Assembly (NCBI RefSeq): GCF_003076275.1
Contig: NZ_CP029064.1
Span: 2,180,501-2,244,500 of the forward strand
Length of the DNA: 64,000 bases
Origin: Microbulbifer sp. A4B17
GTDB taxonomy: Bacteria > Pseudomonadota > Gammaproteobacteria > Pseudomonadales > Cellvibrionaceae
Direction of reading: 5' to 3'
Part shown: positions 8,946 to 18,276 of the stretch, one piece after another
Numbering within the stretch: position 1 is the first letter of the stretch
Layout of the letters: the number at the start of each line of letters is the position of its first letter
Notes under the pieces: model-generated
What the model saw: the letters and a program-made list of their open reading frames with translations, nothing else
The model's database searches: none
What the model was told of the DNA's origin: nothing
Translations under genes and position numbers: made by a program

Positions 8946-9365
8946 TTAATTCAATATTCCCAGCTTTTCCATAAACGTAAACTTGTCCCAGTCGACCCAG
9001 CTTTCTACCATTTTTCCATCCTTAAATCGGTCGGTATGGACACCGGTCCAGCTGGTGGTTTTTCCTGTAGCTTTATATTGTTTAAATTTTCCAGTATGAG
9101 TTGCAGTTATCCTCCAGCGAGTGCAAACATAGTCTCCCTCTGTAACTTGAAGTAGCAATTCCATTTTTACGTCGGAAAACCCTTTATGGAACTCACTGAC
9201 AAGCTCCTGCCATCCCTGCAGGGATAATACTGAGGTATCACCACCGACATAGGGCATTTGATGGTTTTTATAGTCGGGAGCGAGATAGTCTGTGGCTTTA
9301 TGTGGTGTATTGTCACCCCATAGTTCCATTAGAGATTTTGAAATTTCTTTGTGCTTGTTAGCCAT
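8946..9365 (-). CDS. SnoaL-like / ester cyclase family protein
   Basis: This 139-residue protein has the NTF2-like alpha+beta fold of SnoaL-type polyketide cyclases. The GWQELVSEFHKGFSDVKMEL block, the RWRITATHTG strand and the final VESWVDWDKFTFMEKLGIL are typical of the broad ester-cyclase family, most members of which have unknown substrates. The ATG at 9365 is chosen over one 15 codons upstream because MANKHKEISKSLMELW resembles the usual start. It is divergent from the RND operon, with 294 bases between. Confidence 0.75.
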   Translation of the reverse strand: MANKHKEISKSLMELWGDNTPHKATDYLAPDYKNHQMPYVGGDTSVLSLQGWQELVSEFHKGFSDVKMELLLQVTEGDYVCTRWRITATHTGKFKQYKATGKTTSWTGVHTDRFKDGKMVESWVDWDKFTFMEKLGILN

Positions 9366-9659
9366 TTTAGTCCCATTGTCAGTTAGGTCGTAGTTGGGTA
9401 GCCCAAGCATAGTTCAGGACCGGATACTAACAGGATAAAACTGCAATCTGGTTGATAACTGAGAAATCTATTTGGCGCAAATCTACAGGAGTCAAAAGGG
9501 CAGGGGCTATTTTTATTGGTCCAATTCGCTTACCAAACTATTGTTGATAAGTATTGCAGGGGTATTTAACAACTATTGTATGACACTTAAGTCATTGCCG
9601 CCAATTTTCTCTTGATCAATGTTCATTCTCAACTTTGCTAACCCCTCTGGGGAAATTAT

Positions 9660-11027
9660 ATGAAAAGTAATGAACTAAAGGCCTTGCTGAAACGTCGGAG
9701 GATGCTACCAATTTTGGTCTTTAGTGGAATTATAATAGCTTCATCATTAGTCACTAGCCGGCAAAAACCACAAAGGTATGAAGGGCAGATTCCAGCGATA
9801 CCGGTTCAGGTCATTGAAGTGGAAAGGGTGCCTGTTAGGGCCGAAACGATCACTTTTGGTGAAGTAATGCCGAGCCATATCCTAAAGGCTAATTCAGAAG
9901 TAAGTGGTCGTGTGGCTTCAGTATCAGCTGATTTAAAGCCAGGTGCAATAATATCCGCCGGAACTCCAATTTTAAATATTGACGCCACCAGCTATCGCTT
10001 GTCTGTAGCCCAAGCAGAGAGTGATCTGGCAGTTTGCAAGGCTAAATTGCAAGAGCTGGATGTTGAAGAGGCCAATAACAATCGCTCTCTGGAGATAGTA
10101 CTGCGGACACTGGAGCTTGGAGAGCAGGAATTACAGCGAAAGCGGCAATTGGCCATTAAAGGCATTGTTTCCCGCTCGGCAGTGGATGCCGAAGAGCAAA
10201 GTGTACTGAAGTTGCGACAGGAGGTTGAGTTACAAAAGAGCCAGCTCTCCCTGTTTCCCACTCGCAGACAGGTAATTGAGGCGCAGATACGCCGCGCTGA
10301 AGCAAGGCTTGGTGAAAGTCAGTATCAATTGTCGCGAACTCAAATAAGCCTACCCTTCGATGCTCGAATCGGGGATGTATATATAGAGAAAGGCCAATCT
10401 GTCGCCCATGGGACCCGGCTCTTTAACGCCCATGGTATGGATCAGGTTGAGGTGTCTGCTGAACTGGCGATGTCCCAGATAGCCCCTCTTTTTCGAAGTC
10501 TGGAATCTCTTGAAGAGCAAGCGCTTTCGATTGAAGAATTTTCAGATGCGTTATTGGGATTGGAGGCCAGGGTGAGCTTGGTGGGTGGAGTTGAACACCG
10601 GGAGTGGCGAGGTAGGGTAGTGAGAGTCGCGGGTACCATGGATACCACAAGTAGAACCCTGTCAGTAGTCGTCGAGGTCGATAATCCCTATCAAAATATC
10701 GTAGCCGAGGGACGGTCGCCACTATTTAGAGGTATGTATGCCAGGGTGAAACTGATAGCACCACCTTCACTAGCTCTGGCCATCCCTCGTAGAGCTTTGC
10801 ATGAGGGCCGGGTATACCTGGTTGAAAATGGACAGCTGAAAATTCAAGCCATAAAAGTGGACTATTACCAAGGGGATTCAGTTGTGGTGCGCTCTGGCCT
10901 AGTGCCTGGAGATCAAGTGATCATTACTGATGTAATACCGGCTCTGAATGGAACAACCGTATCTATTGTTGGTCGTGGGGTTGTGGATTCAAGCCTGTCT
11001 ATTGTCGCAGATGGAGCCGTAAAGTGA
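9660..11027 (+). CDS. RND efflux periplasmic adaptor (membrane fusion protein)
   Basis: This 455-residue adaptor has one N-terminal membrane segment (about residues 15-33), a lipoyl/barrel-sandwich half around 70-115, a long coiled-coil hairpin around 115-235, a second lipoyl half, and a beta-barrel and membrane-proximal domain to the C-terminus. It links an inner-membrane RND permease to an outer-membrane channel. The permease gene follows immediately, overlapping by GTGA, so the two are translated together. No outer-membrane factor gene is nearby, so an unlinked TolC-like channel is probably used. Confidence 0.9.
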   Translation: MKSNELKALLKRRRMLPILVFSGIIIASSLVTSRQKPQRYEGQIPAIPVQVIEVERVPVRAETITFGEVMPSHILKANSEVSGRVASVSADLKPGAIISAGTPILNIDATSYRLSVAQAESDLAVCKAKLQELDVEEANNNRSLEIVLRTLELGEQELQRKRQLAIKGIVSRSAVDAEEQSVLKLRQEVELQKSQLSLFPTRRQVIEAQIRRAEARLGESQYQLSRTQISLPFDARIGDVYIEKGQSVAHGTRLFNAHGMDQVEVSAELAMSQIAPLFRSLESLEEQALSIEEFSDALLGLEARVSLVGGVEHREWRGRVVRVAGTMDTTSRTLSVVVEVDNPYQNIVAEGRSPLFRGMYARVKLIAPPSLALAIPRRALHEGRVYLVENGQLKIQAIKVDYYQGDSVVVRSGLVPGDQVIITDVIPALNGTTVSIVGRGVVDSSLSIVADGAVK

Positions 11028-14000
11028 TTTGCTTTTTCGCGAATCATCCAACTGCAGCGAATTTGTTGATGGTAGGGCTAATGTTGGCTGGTTTTTTCGT
11101 TCTGCCAACGATGAAGCGGGAGACGATGCCGGAAATCGATAAGTTTGAAGTGCAAGTCTCTGTACTTTATTCCGGTGCGGCTACCGCTGAAGTTGAAGAC
11201 AGCATCTGCCTTCCGCTCGAAGAGGCAACGGATGGCATCCCATTTATCCTTGAGCGCCGGTGTGAAGCGAAAGACAACTTCGGAGTTATGACCCTGAAAA
11301 TGCAGGAAGCGGGCAACATGGGCCAGTTTCTTGCTGATGTTGAATCTGCCGTAGATGCGATAGATTCTCTACCTGCTGAAATTGAAAGGCCTGTTATCGA
11401 AGAGCTGGGGCGCACTCAGCCGGTGGTAAGTGTTGCTTTAAGTGCGGATTTGCCCCTCACTCAGCTCAACCAGCTGGCCGAACACTACCGCCGGGAGTTA
11501 CTTAGGCACCCACTGATTCCCATTGTCAAAATTTCAGGGTTTTCAGACCATCAACTGCAAGTGGAAATTTCCGATCATAACTTACGACAGTATGGACTCA
11601 GCGTTGCTGATCTCGCAGCAATTATTGATAAGCAGGCCATAGATATGCCTGCCGGTAAAGTAACAGCCCCTGATCGGGAGTATCAGGTACGTTTTAGCGA
11701 AAAACGGCACACGGCGGCTGAACTTGAGGAATTGGTAGTCGTAAAAGGAAGGGGTGGTGCGGAAGTGCGTCTGGGAGATATCGCTACTATCCACGATAGC
11801 TTTGAAAAAGAAGAAGAGAAAATTACTTTTGATGGGCAGCGTGCGGCATTGTTAGTTGTCCGGAAAAATAGTGTGGATGACAGCTTGCGGGTACTGGAAG
11901 CAGTCAGGGAGTTCGTAAAATCGGAAAATGCCAAGTTGCCCGATGAGATGCGCTTGGTACTTACCCAGGATAGCGCCTCAATTGTTGCCGATCGTTTGCG
12001 TATGATTATTACCAATGCCTGGCAAGGGCTTATCCTGGTCGCGCTGACTCTCTATTTATTTTTTAGTGGTCGATATGTTTTTTGGGTGGTGATGGGCTTA
12101 CCCGTTTCGTTTCTCGGAGCCTTTGCTGTGATCACTGCTCTGGGTGTCTCCATCAATATGATTAGTTTGGTGGGGTTGCTGATAGCAATCGGTATCTTAA
12201 TGGATGATGCCATTGTACTTTCAGAGAGCATAGCTACTGAGTACCGGGATGGGCGTACACCTTTGCAGGCGGTGGTTGTTGGCACCAAGCGTGTAGCAAG
12301 GGGAGTGCTTTCTTCTTTTATCACCACGGTAGTGGTCTTTTCCGGTTTAGCTTTTATCAAAGGGGATATGGGACAGGTCCTCAAGGTTTTACCCATAGTT
12401 TTAATCTCTGTACTGGTGGTTAGCCTGATCGAGGCCTTTCTAATTCTCCCTGCTCATTTGCGCCATGCACTTTCCCATAAGGAGGTTATACCTGCTTGGA
12501 AAGTTTCTTTTGCCCAGCGATTTGAATGGTTGCGAGAGTGTGTTGGGCGCATTGCTGATAAGGCGGTGGAGTATCGGTATGTATTTGTTGGCGGGGTAGT
12601 GGGGTTGTTTTTTATCACTGTGAGTTTATTACCTGCGGGTATAGTCAAATTCCAGGGGTTTCCCACCTTAGAGGGAGATTTGCTGCAGGCCCGAATCCTG
12701 ATGCCTCAGGGAACCTCCCTGGAAGAGATGGAAAAATTATTGGATTATCAAAAGAGGGCATTGTACCGGGCTGTCGATCAGTTATCAGAAAGGGAAGTTG
12801 CTCCGCTCATTGAACATATTAGTGTGACTTACGGTGTGAATGGAGATGCCTTTGAGAGCGGGGCCCACGTAGCCACGATTAATGCCGATCTATTGGCCGC
12901 AGAAATTCGTCACACAAGTATCAATGAATTACGCCAGGCCTGGGATAATACTGCCGGTGATGTTCCTGGGGCGATTGCGATTCTATATAAGGAGCCATCA
13001 CCGGGGCCAGCAGGTCGAGCTATATATCTTCGCCTGGCTGGCTTGGATATAGACCAGCTGAAAGGAATATCTATTCGCTTGCAGAACTGGCTACAGAGAT
13101 ATGAAGGTGTGGTGAATGTGCTGGACGACCTGCGTCCTGGAAAACCACAGCTCACGGTGAGGATGCGGGAGGGCGTTTACGCCTCGGGCATTGATGCAAG
13201 TGTAGTTGCGCACCAATTGCGAGCTGCCTACCAGGGCACTGAGATTGATGAAGTACAGTACCAGGGAGAGACTTACGAAATTCGTGTTCGTTTGGATGAG
13301 CAATCCCGCAGTGCGCTATCCCGTTTTGATGAGCTTGTAATTATTCACCCTGAGACAAGGCAGCGCGTACCCCTATTGGCAATTGCCGATATCGAAATGC
13401 ACCGGGACTACGCGCGGCTTCAGAGAGTTAATGGCGAGCGTGTGGTTACTGTGTTCGCAGATGTATTTACGGAACGAGCTAATACCAGCGAGATTTTACT
13501 GGATACCCAGCAGAACTTTTTTGCCCCGCTTGAGAAGGAATTTCCCAGCCTGAGAGTAACCATGAAGGGAGAGATTGAAAATAGCCTGGTAACTGGTCTT
13601 TCTATGGGCAAGGCGCTATTGATCGGAGCTATCGGGATCTACTTATTGCTGTCGCTACAGTTCCGCAGCTATACCGAGCCTGTAATCGTGATGATGGCGA
13701 TTCCCCTGGCTTTAATAGGTGTAGTCTGGGGACATATTATTATGGGGCAAAATATGACGATGCCCAGTATGATGGGATTTGTCTCTCTCACTGGAATTGT
13801 GGTGAATGATTCAATTCTGTTGGTAGAGTTTGTGAAGCTCCGCGTTCGAAAGGGAATGGATGTTCACACGGCGGCGAGTCAAGCCAGCCGCGACCGGTTC
13901 AGGGCTATTTTCCTTACCTCACTGACAACAGTAGCCGGCTTGCTTCCGCTGATGTTCGAAACCAGCCTTCAAGCCCAGATACTGATTCCACTGGTGACCA

Positions 14001-14149
14001 GTATTGTATTTGGGATAAGTAGTTCAACCGTTTTGATTCTGTTAGTCCTGCCAGCCCTTTATGGCATTCTCAAGGACTTTGGCTTAACTGAGAGAATTCA
14101 GGAGCCGTTAGACGGATTACCTGAAGATATCGCCGCTTCTACGACTTAA
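11024..14149 (+). CDS. RND family inner-membrane efflux permease
   Basis: This 1041-residue proton-driven transporter has 12 membrane segments and two large periplasmic loops, the normal AcrB-like length. The proton-relay aspartates Asp394-Asp395 sit in GILMDDAIVLSE of segment 4, as in HAE-1 pumps. The start is GTG inside the adaptor's stop codon. Sequence alone does not give the substrate. The family exports drugs, detergents, dyes or signalling molecules together with the adaptor just upstream. Confidence 0.93.
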   Translation: MICFFANHPTAANLLMVGLMLAGFFVLPTMKRETMPEIDKFEVQVSVLYSGAATAEVEDSICLPLEEATDGIPFILERRCEAKDNFGVMTLKMQEAGNMGQFLADVESAVDAIDSLPAEIERPVIEELGRTQPVVSVALSADLPLTQLNQLAEHYRRELLRHPLIPIVKISGFSDHQLQVEISDHNLRQYGLSVADLAAIIDKQAIDMPAGKVTAPDREYQVRFSEKRHTAAELEELVVVKGRGGAEVRLGDIATIHDSFEKEEEKITFDGQRAALLVVRKNSVDDSLRVLEAVREFVKSENAKLPDEMRLVLTQDSASIVADRLRMIITNAWQGLILVALTLYLFFSGRYVFWVVMGLPVSFLGAFAVITALGVSINMISLVGLLIAIGILMDDAIVLSESIATEYRDGRTPLQAVVVGTKRVARGVLSSFITTVVVFSGLAFIKGDMGQVLKVLPIVLISVLVVSLIEAFLILPAHLRHALSHKEVIPAWKVSFAQRFEWLRECVGRIADKAVEYRYVFVGGVVGLFFITVSLLPAGIVKFQGFPTLEGDLLQARILMPQGTSLEEMEKLLDYQKRALYRAVDQLSEREVAPLIEHISVTYGVNGDAFESGAHVATINADLLAAEIRHTSINELRQAWDNTAGDVPGAIAILYKEPSPGPAGRAIYLRLAGLDIDQLKGISIRLQNWLQRYEGVVNVLDDLRPGKPQLTVRMREGVYASGIDASVVAHQLRAAYQGTEIDEVQYQGETYEIRVRLDEQSRSALSRFDELVIIHPETRQRVPLLAIADIEMHRDYARLQRVNGERVVTVFADVFTERANTSEILLDTQQNFFAPLEKEFPSLRVTMKGEIENSLVTGLSMGKALLIGAIGIYLLLSLQFRSYTEPVIVMMAIPLALIGVVWGHIIMGQNMTMPSMMGFVSLTGIVVNDSILLVEFVKLRVRKGMDVHTAASQASRDRFRAIFLTSLTTVAGLLPLMFETSLQAQILIPLVTSIVFGISSSTVLILLVLPALYGILKDFGLTERIQEPLDGLPEDIAASTT

Positions 14150-14442
14150 GTTAGCACCCGGATAATCTTGAATGTAGTAGCTGGAATAAGCGGTAGAAGA
14201 AGGAAGATAAAAGAGAAGGCAGTGGTAATGCTTTGGGCTCCGGGAAGAATTATTCATCAATTCTTAATTAGCGCACTTGTACGAGTATCCAATTTAGGGT
14301 TTCGGGGTTGTTTTAAGTAGTCGAATGTTTTATGTGCGTCACGGAATAAGTAGCGAATAGTCCTTGTTGTCCTCTTTACTTCAATTGATAATCAGGAAGA
14401 TAAATTTGAACTTGTCTTCTTTTGTACAGATTCACTCTCAAA

Positions 14443-14889
14443 ATGATTAGAAAATACAATAAAAATGACTATCCACGTGTGCTGGATATATATGCCCGTT
14501 CAAAACTCGATGAGTTACGGTTTGAAAGCCGGAGTTTCAATTTGCTGCCGCTGGATAAAGATCAAAAACGTTTGGCTCAGCTGATGGAGTCGGACATTTA
14601 TGTGTATGAAAAAGGTGATGTTCTTGGCTATGGTGCGCGATATAAAGATGAGATTCGTGCACTGTTTGTTCACCCATCGTTTAGAGGTCAGGGGATAGGG
14701 CGGGAGTTGCTGGAGTACCTGTTAGGGGAAATCAGTGGCGCTGTATACCTGCAGGTTGCCAAGACCAACGACCCGGTGAAAAACCTTTATCGCAAATATG
14801 GTTTTGTGGTGACCGGGGAGCTGCAAACTACCTACAGCGGGGTCCCTGTACTTGCCAATGAGATGGTTCGCCCACCCAGCGCCAGCTAA
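14443..14889 (+). CDS. GNAT family N-acetyltransferase
   Basis: This 148-residue acetyltransferase begins MIRKYNKNDYPRVLDIY. The acetyl-CoA loop at residues about 87-94 (RGQGIGRELL) and the terminal NLYRKYGFVVTGE block are GNAT hallmarks. The substrate is unknown. A TTG seven codons upstream is in frame, but the ATG matches the family start; neither has a clear ribosome site. It converges on the LysR gene, 28 bases away. Confidence 0.82.
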   Translation: MIRKYNKNDYPRVLDIYARSKLDELRFESRSFNLLPLDKDQKRLAQLMESDIYVYEKGDVLGYGARYKDEIRALFVHPSFRGQGIGRELLEYLLGEISGAVYLQVAKTNDPVKNLYRKYGFVVTGELQTTYSGVPVLANEMVRPPSAS

Positions 14890-14917
14890 ATACAGAAACG
14901 CTTATGCTACAGGATTA

Positions 14918-15814
14918 TCAGCAGGTGTTGTTCTCAAAACATTCCTCCAGAAACCTCCAAAAGGCATCCAGCTTGGCGGAGGCGGCTCTTCTCTGCTGAT
15001 ACACCGCAAAAAGTGGCCTGCTTGATTGCTGCCAATCCGGCAGAACCTGAACCAAGTTACCTGCCGTAATATCCCGCTCTACCAAATAATCGTAAAGGCA
15101 GGCTATACCGGCGCCAGATAGGGCTGCTTGGTAGAGGGAATAGTAGTTATTACTTGAAAAGTAGGGCTTGGGGGCAATCGTGATCGATTCCTGCCCCTTT
15201 TGAAAGGTCCAGGAGAGTGGATCGCGGCTGTACTTGTAACACAGTAGTTGGAATTTATTGAATTGGTCCGGGGAGGAAAAAGACTTAATCCTTGCCAGGT
15301 ACTCAGGAGATGCTACCAGGAGCCGATCGTGCCGGCCGATTTGATGAGAGTACAGCGTTGATTGGGGCTGCGCAGGCTGGGAGCGCAATGCCAGGTCAAA
15401 CCCTTCACCGGTAAGATCCCGAAGCTGATCATCCAGAATCAGGTCCAAACGGATATCCGGGTGCTCAGTTGTAAACTTCGGTAGCCTAGGTGCCAGCCAG
15501 AACTGCCCCAGAGCCGTTGGGGCGGTAATCCGCAACAATCCAGAGGGCTGCCCCTTGGAGCTGGTTAGTCGCTCTTCCACTTCCCGTAGATCATTAAGGA
15601 CACGCTCTGTGGTTTCCAGGTAGTCCCGCCCCGCATCCGTAAGGCTTTGGGATCGGGTAGTACGGTGAATCAGCCGAGTACCCAGTCGCTGCTCAAGCTG
15701 TTGGAGGGCCTTGCTCACAGCAGACACCGTGGACCCCAATTCCCGGGCGGCACGGGTAAATGACCCCAATCGCGCCACCGTAGTGAACACCTGAATTAAG
15801 TGGAACCGGTCCAA
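14918..15814 (-). CDS. LysR family transcriptional regulator
   Basis: This 298-residue regulator has an N-terminal winged helix-turn-helix (GSFTRAARELGSTVSAVSKAL, residues about 17-37) and a periplasmic-binding-like effector domain. The TTG at 15814 is chosen because GGAGG lies 5-6 bases upstream and the protein then opens MDRFHLIQVF, as LysR proteins do. A second TTG four codons earlier overlaps that ribosome site. It is divergent from the NHL-repeat gene (117 bases between), a common arrangement for a LysR and its target. Confidence 0.9.
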   Translation of the reverse strand: MDRFHLIQVFTTVARLGSFTRAARELGSTVSAVSKALQQLEQRLGTRLIHRTTRSQSLTDAGRDYLETTERVLNDLREVEERLTSSKGQPSGLLRITAPTALGQFWLAPRLPKFTTEHPDIRLDLILDDQLRDLTGEGFDLALRSQPAQPQSTLYSHQIGRHDRLLVASPEYLARIKSFSSPDQFNKFQLLCYKYSRDPLSWTFQKGQESITIAPKPYFSSNNYYSLYQAALSGAGIACLYDYLVERDITAGNLVQVLPDWQQSSRPLFAVYQQRRAASAKLDAFWRFLEECFENNTC

Positions 15815-15931
15815 AGGAACCTCCAATAATTTCCTGTTGGGAAAAAGTGAATATCAAATTTATGCTATTAACGCATTTATAGGAAAAAGTCACAATATCT
15901 CGGCAGATCGACAAGTTAAGAAGGGTTTCTG

Positions 15932-16873
15932 ATGAGAGTGATTGTATTGCTATGCCTGATTTTGGTTCCCAGCGCTTTTACGCTGGCCGAGGCGCCCCTA
16001 AACAGCCAGCCATTTCACGTCAAGGGTGGTGATTTTAAGTTGCCAGTGGGGTGGCACTTTGGGGAGGTTGCGGGGGTGGTCCGCAGGGAGAATGGCCACT
16101 TTGTTGTGTTTCACCGAGGGTCTCATTCGCTGTTGGAGTTCGATGGACAGCGGCGTTTTGTTCGCGAAATCGGCGCGGGACTGTTTGAAAATCCGCATGG
16201 TCTTCGTATAGACCATAAAGGCAATATTTGGACTACCGATACTACCACGCACCTGGTATTGAAATTTGCACCTGATGGCGAAGTAGCCATGGTATTGGGG
16301 AAGCGAGGTACAGCCAGTGAAGGCTGGTTTGATCGCGACTACAACTTGGTGCTGTTCGATCAGCCCCAAGATGTTGCGGTGGATAGAAATGGATTTATTT
16401 ATGTGGTGGATAAAGGCAACAGCCGCATCGTAAAGCTGGATAAGAATGGCCTTTTGGTAACCACCTGGGGTGGTCAGGGGGAGGCCCCTGGAGAGTTTAA
16501 TTTCCCTCACTCCATTGTGATTGATTCCGAGGGGCAGTTATATATTGCCGATCGTGAAAATCGCCGGGTACAGATCTTTGATTCAAAGGGTAAATATTTA
16601 ACTCAATGGAGTGGAATAGGTTACCCCTATGTCCTGTTTCTCAAAGGTGATGCTTTGTGGATGACAGATGCGCGGGCCGAGGAAGTGCGACAGTACGACC
16701 TGTCTGGTGATCTCAAGATGCGCTATCAAGGCCAGCCTGGGCGGGGACAGAAGCAGTTTGGCTTTGTGCATGGGATCTATGTGGATGGCGACGGACTTTG
16801 GGTGTCCCATATCTTGAATTGGACCATCAATCGCTTATTGCCAGCGGATACACTACCCGCTCCGATCATGTAG
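15932..16873 (+). CDS. secreted NHL-repeat beta-propeller protein
   Basis: This 313-residue protein has a signal peptide (cleavage near Leu-Ala-Glu-Ala, residues 18-21). Several NHL repeats follow, for example FDQPQDVAVDRNGFIYVVDKGNSRIVKL and FNFPHSIVIDSEGQLYIADRENRRVQIF, given here as repeat landmarks. They form a propeller related to peptidyl-hydroxyglycine amidating lyase, but a lyase activity is not shown. It is probably periplasmic. AAGGG precedes the ATG. The tautomerase gene follows 31 bases later, so the two may be cotranscribed and controlled by the divergent LysR. Confidence 0.78.
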   Translation: MRVIVLLCLILVPSAFTLAEAPLNSQPFHVKGGDFKLPVGWHFGEVAGVVRRENGHFVVFHRGSHSLLEFDGQRRFVREIGAGLFENPHGLRIDHKGNIWTTDTTTHLVLKFAPDGEVAMVLGKRGTASEGWFDRDYNLVLFDQPQDVAVDRNGFIYVVDKGNSRIVKLDKNGLLVTTWGGQGEAPGEFNFPHSIVIDSEGQLYIADRENRRVQIFDSKGKYLTQWSGIGYPYVLFLKGDALWMTDARAEEVRQYDLSGDLKMRYQGQPGRGQKQFGFVHGIYVDGDGLWVSHILNWTINRLLPADTLPAPIM

Positions 16874-16904
16874 CTTTTCTTTCAAAATTCACCTGGGAGT
16901 ATTT

Positions 16905-17261
16905 ATGCCTCACTGTGTTATCCAGTGTCCTTCTAACCTACTTGAGTCGGTAGATGTTGATAGCTTACTGACTTCTATCCATGCCGCTGCAGATCAGTCT
17001 GCACTCTTTGAGTCGGGGGATATTAAAGTTCGTTTGTTACCTGTCGAGCATTATTTGGTTGGACCTGAACCAGCACCGTTTGTACACCTGGAATGTAGTC
17101 TGCTTTCTGGTAGAAGTATTGAGCAGCGACAAAACTTGGCTCATTTACTAGCCAAGGCACTGTGTGCAGCCGTACCCGATGTGGAGATGGTTTCTGTAGA
17201 GGTCCGCGAGATTGTGCGAGCTACATATTGTAATCGCGCTGCATTGGGACTCGCTGCGTAG
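16905..17261 (+). CDS. 5-carboxymethyl-2-hydroxymuconate isomerase-like tautomerase
   Basis: This 118-residue protein belongs to the CHMI family of the tautomerase superfamily. It has Pro2 as the expected catalytic base after Met removal, the PHCVIQCPSNL opening, a central HLECSLLSGRS strand and the C-terminal VEVREIVRATYCNR. HpaF in homoprotocatechuate degradation is the reference enzyme, but no other hpa genes are present, so the real substrate may differ. GGGAGT precedes the ATG. Confidence 0.82.
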   Translation: MPHCVIQCPSNLLESVDVDSLLTSIHAAADQSALFESGDIKVRLLPVEHYLVGPEPAPFVHLECSLLSGRSIEQRQNLAHLLAKALCAAVPDVEMVSVEVREIVRATYCNRAALGLAA

Positions 17262-17327
17262 CTTATTTCCTGTGTTTAAGTGTGCCGGGGTGAACTACGA
17301 GAAAGCTTCGGCAAAAGGTACTCATTC

Positions 17328-17359
17328 GCACAAGTGGAGGGCTTGGCCCCCACTTGTGC
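17328..17359. terminator. strong hairpin between convergent genes
   Basis: A long inverted repeat (GCACAAGTGG with CCACTTGTGC, extended by a G/C-rich inner stem) lies between the tautomerase and SDR stops. There is no long T-tract on either side, so it may block converging transcripts by structure. Confidence 0.5.
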
Positions 17360-17372
17360 ACTTTCAAGCCGG

Positions 17373-18137
17373 TTAGAGGCAGTAGCCCCCATCAACCTTC
17401 AGGTGTGCATTTCGCATACCGACTGAGTGATCTGTGGCCAGGTAGTGGATTGCTGGCACTATGTCATCTACCTCAAGTGCACGGCCCAGTGGCGTTACCA
17501 TCATACTCTCTGCGAGACTTTGAATGTCTGATTGGCTCATGCCGGCTTTTTCCTGGATTTCGGTCAGGGTGATTCCGGGGCGTACGCTATTTATACGAAT
17601 TCCCCTCACCGCTAACTCCGCATTCAGGACCTGGGCATAACCTTCAATGGCAGACTTACTCGCGCTATAAGCGGAAGTTCCCGAAAAGGTTTTCTCTACG
17701 GCAATACTTGAAAGCAAAACCACGCTGGAGGGGTTATTCATCATCGGTAGTAATTTTTGCAGCGTGAAAAAAGGTCCCTTCACATTGATATCAAAAGTGT
17801 GATCGAAGAGGGCTTCATCGGTTTCCTCAAATATCCCAGGCTTGAAAATACCGGCATTCAAGATAAGGGCATCCAGTTTAACCTCATCGTTTTGTAATTT
17901 TTTTCCCAGTTGCTCAATTTGGTCGAGTTTTCCACTATCACATAGGTGGCAGGTCAGCTGGCCGCTACTCCCAAAGAGACCCGCGATATCCTCGGCTGTT
18001 TGTTCCAGTTTTTCAGCATTTCGGCCCGTGATGATGACTTGCCAGCCCTCGGATAAAAATTGTTTAGCTGTTGCGAGTCCAATACCGGCAGTGCCACCAG
18101 TGATTGTGATGGTTTTTGTTCTCTGCTGGTGTCCCAT
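17373..18137 (-). CDS. short-chain dehydrogenase/reductase (SDR)
   Basis: This 254-residue classical SDR has the cofactor loop TGGTAGIG (residues 13-20), NAG (94-96) and the catalytic Ser144-Tyr157-Lys161. It catalyses NAD(P)H-dependent oxidation or reduction of an unknown alcohol or ketone. Basic residues after the second strand (TGR) favour NADPH. The ATG at 18137 has GAGAGG four bases upstream. It is divergent from a LysR gene 139 bases away, which probably regulates it. Confidence 0.88.
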   Translation of the reverse strand: MGHQQRTKTITITGGTAGIGLATAKQFLSEGWQVIITGRNAEKLEQTAEDIAGLFGSSGQLTCHLCDSGKLDQIEQLGKKLQNDEVKLDALILNAGIFKPGIFEETDEALFDHTFDINVKGPFFTLQKLLPMMNNPSSVVLLSSIAVEKTFSGTSAYSASKSAIEGYAQVLNAELAVRGIRINSVRPGITLTEIQEKAGMSQSDIQSLAESMMVTPLGRALEVDDIVPAIHYLATDHSVGMRNAHLKVDGGYCL

Positions 18138-18276
18138 AGATCCTCTCTTGCGATTGTAATGGTGCAATGAATGGCAGTTGCCAAGATTAGGCTTAGGAGG
18201 ATATGTTGTTAGACTGGTATCAATAAGACACCGTTAGGGCAACACTTTGGTTCTAATTTGGAAGCAATGAGGCAGA

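Noticed and set aside
15998..16510. 170-codon minus-strand frame inside the NHL-repeat gene
   Set aside because: It is the antisense of beta-propeller repeats; no start signal.
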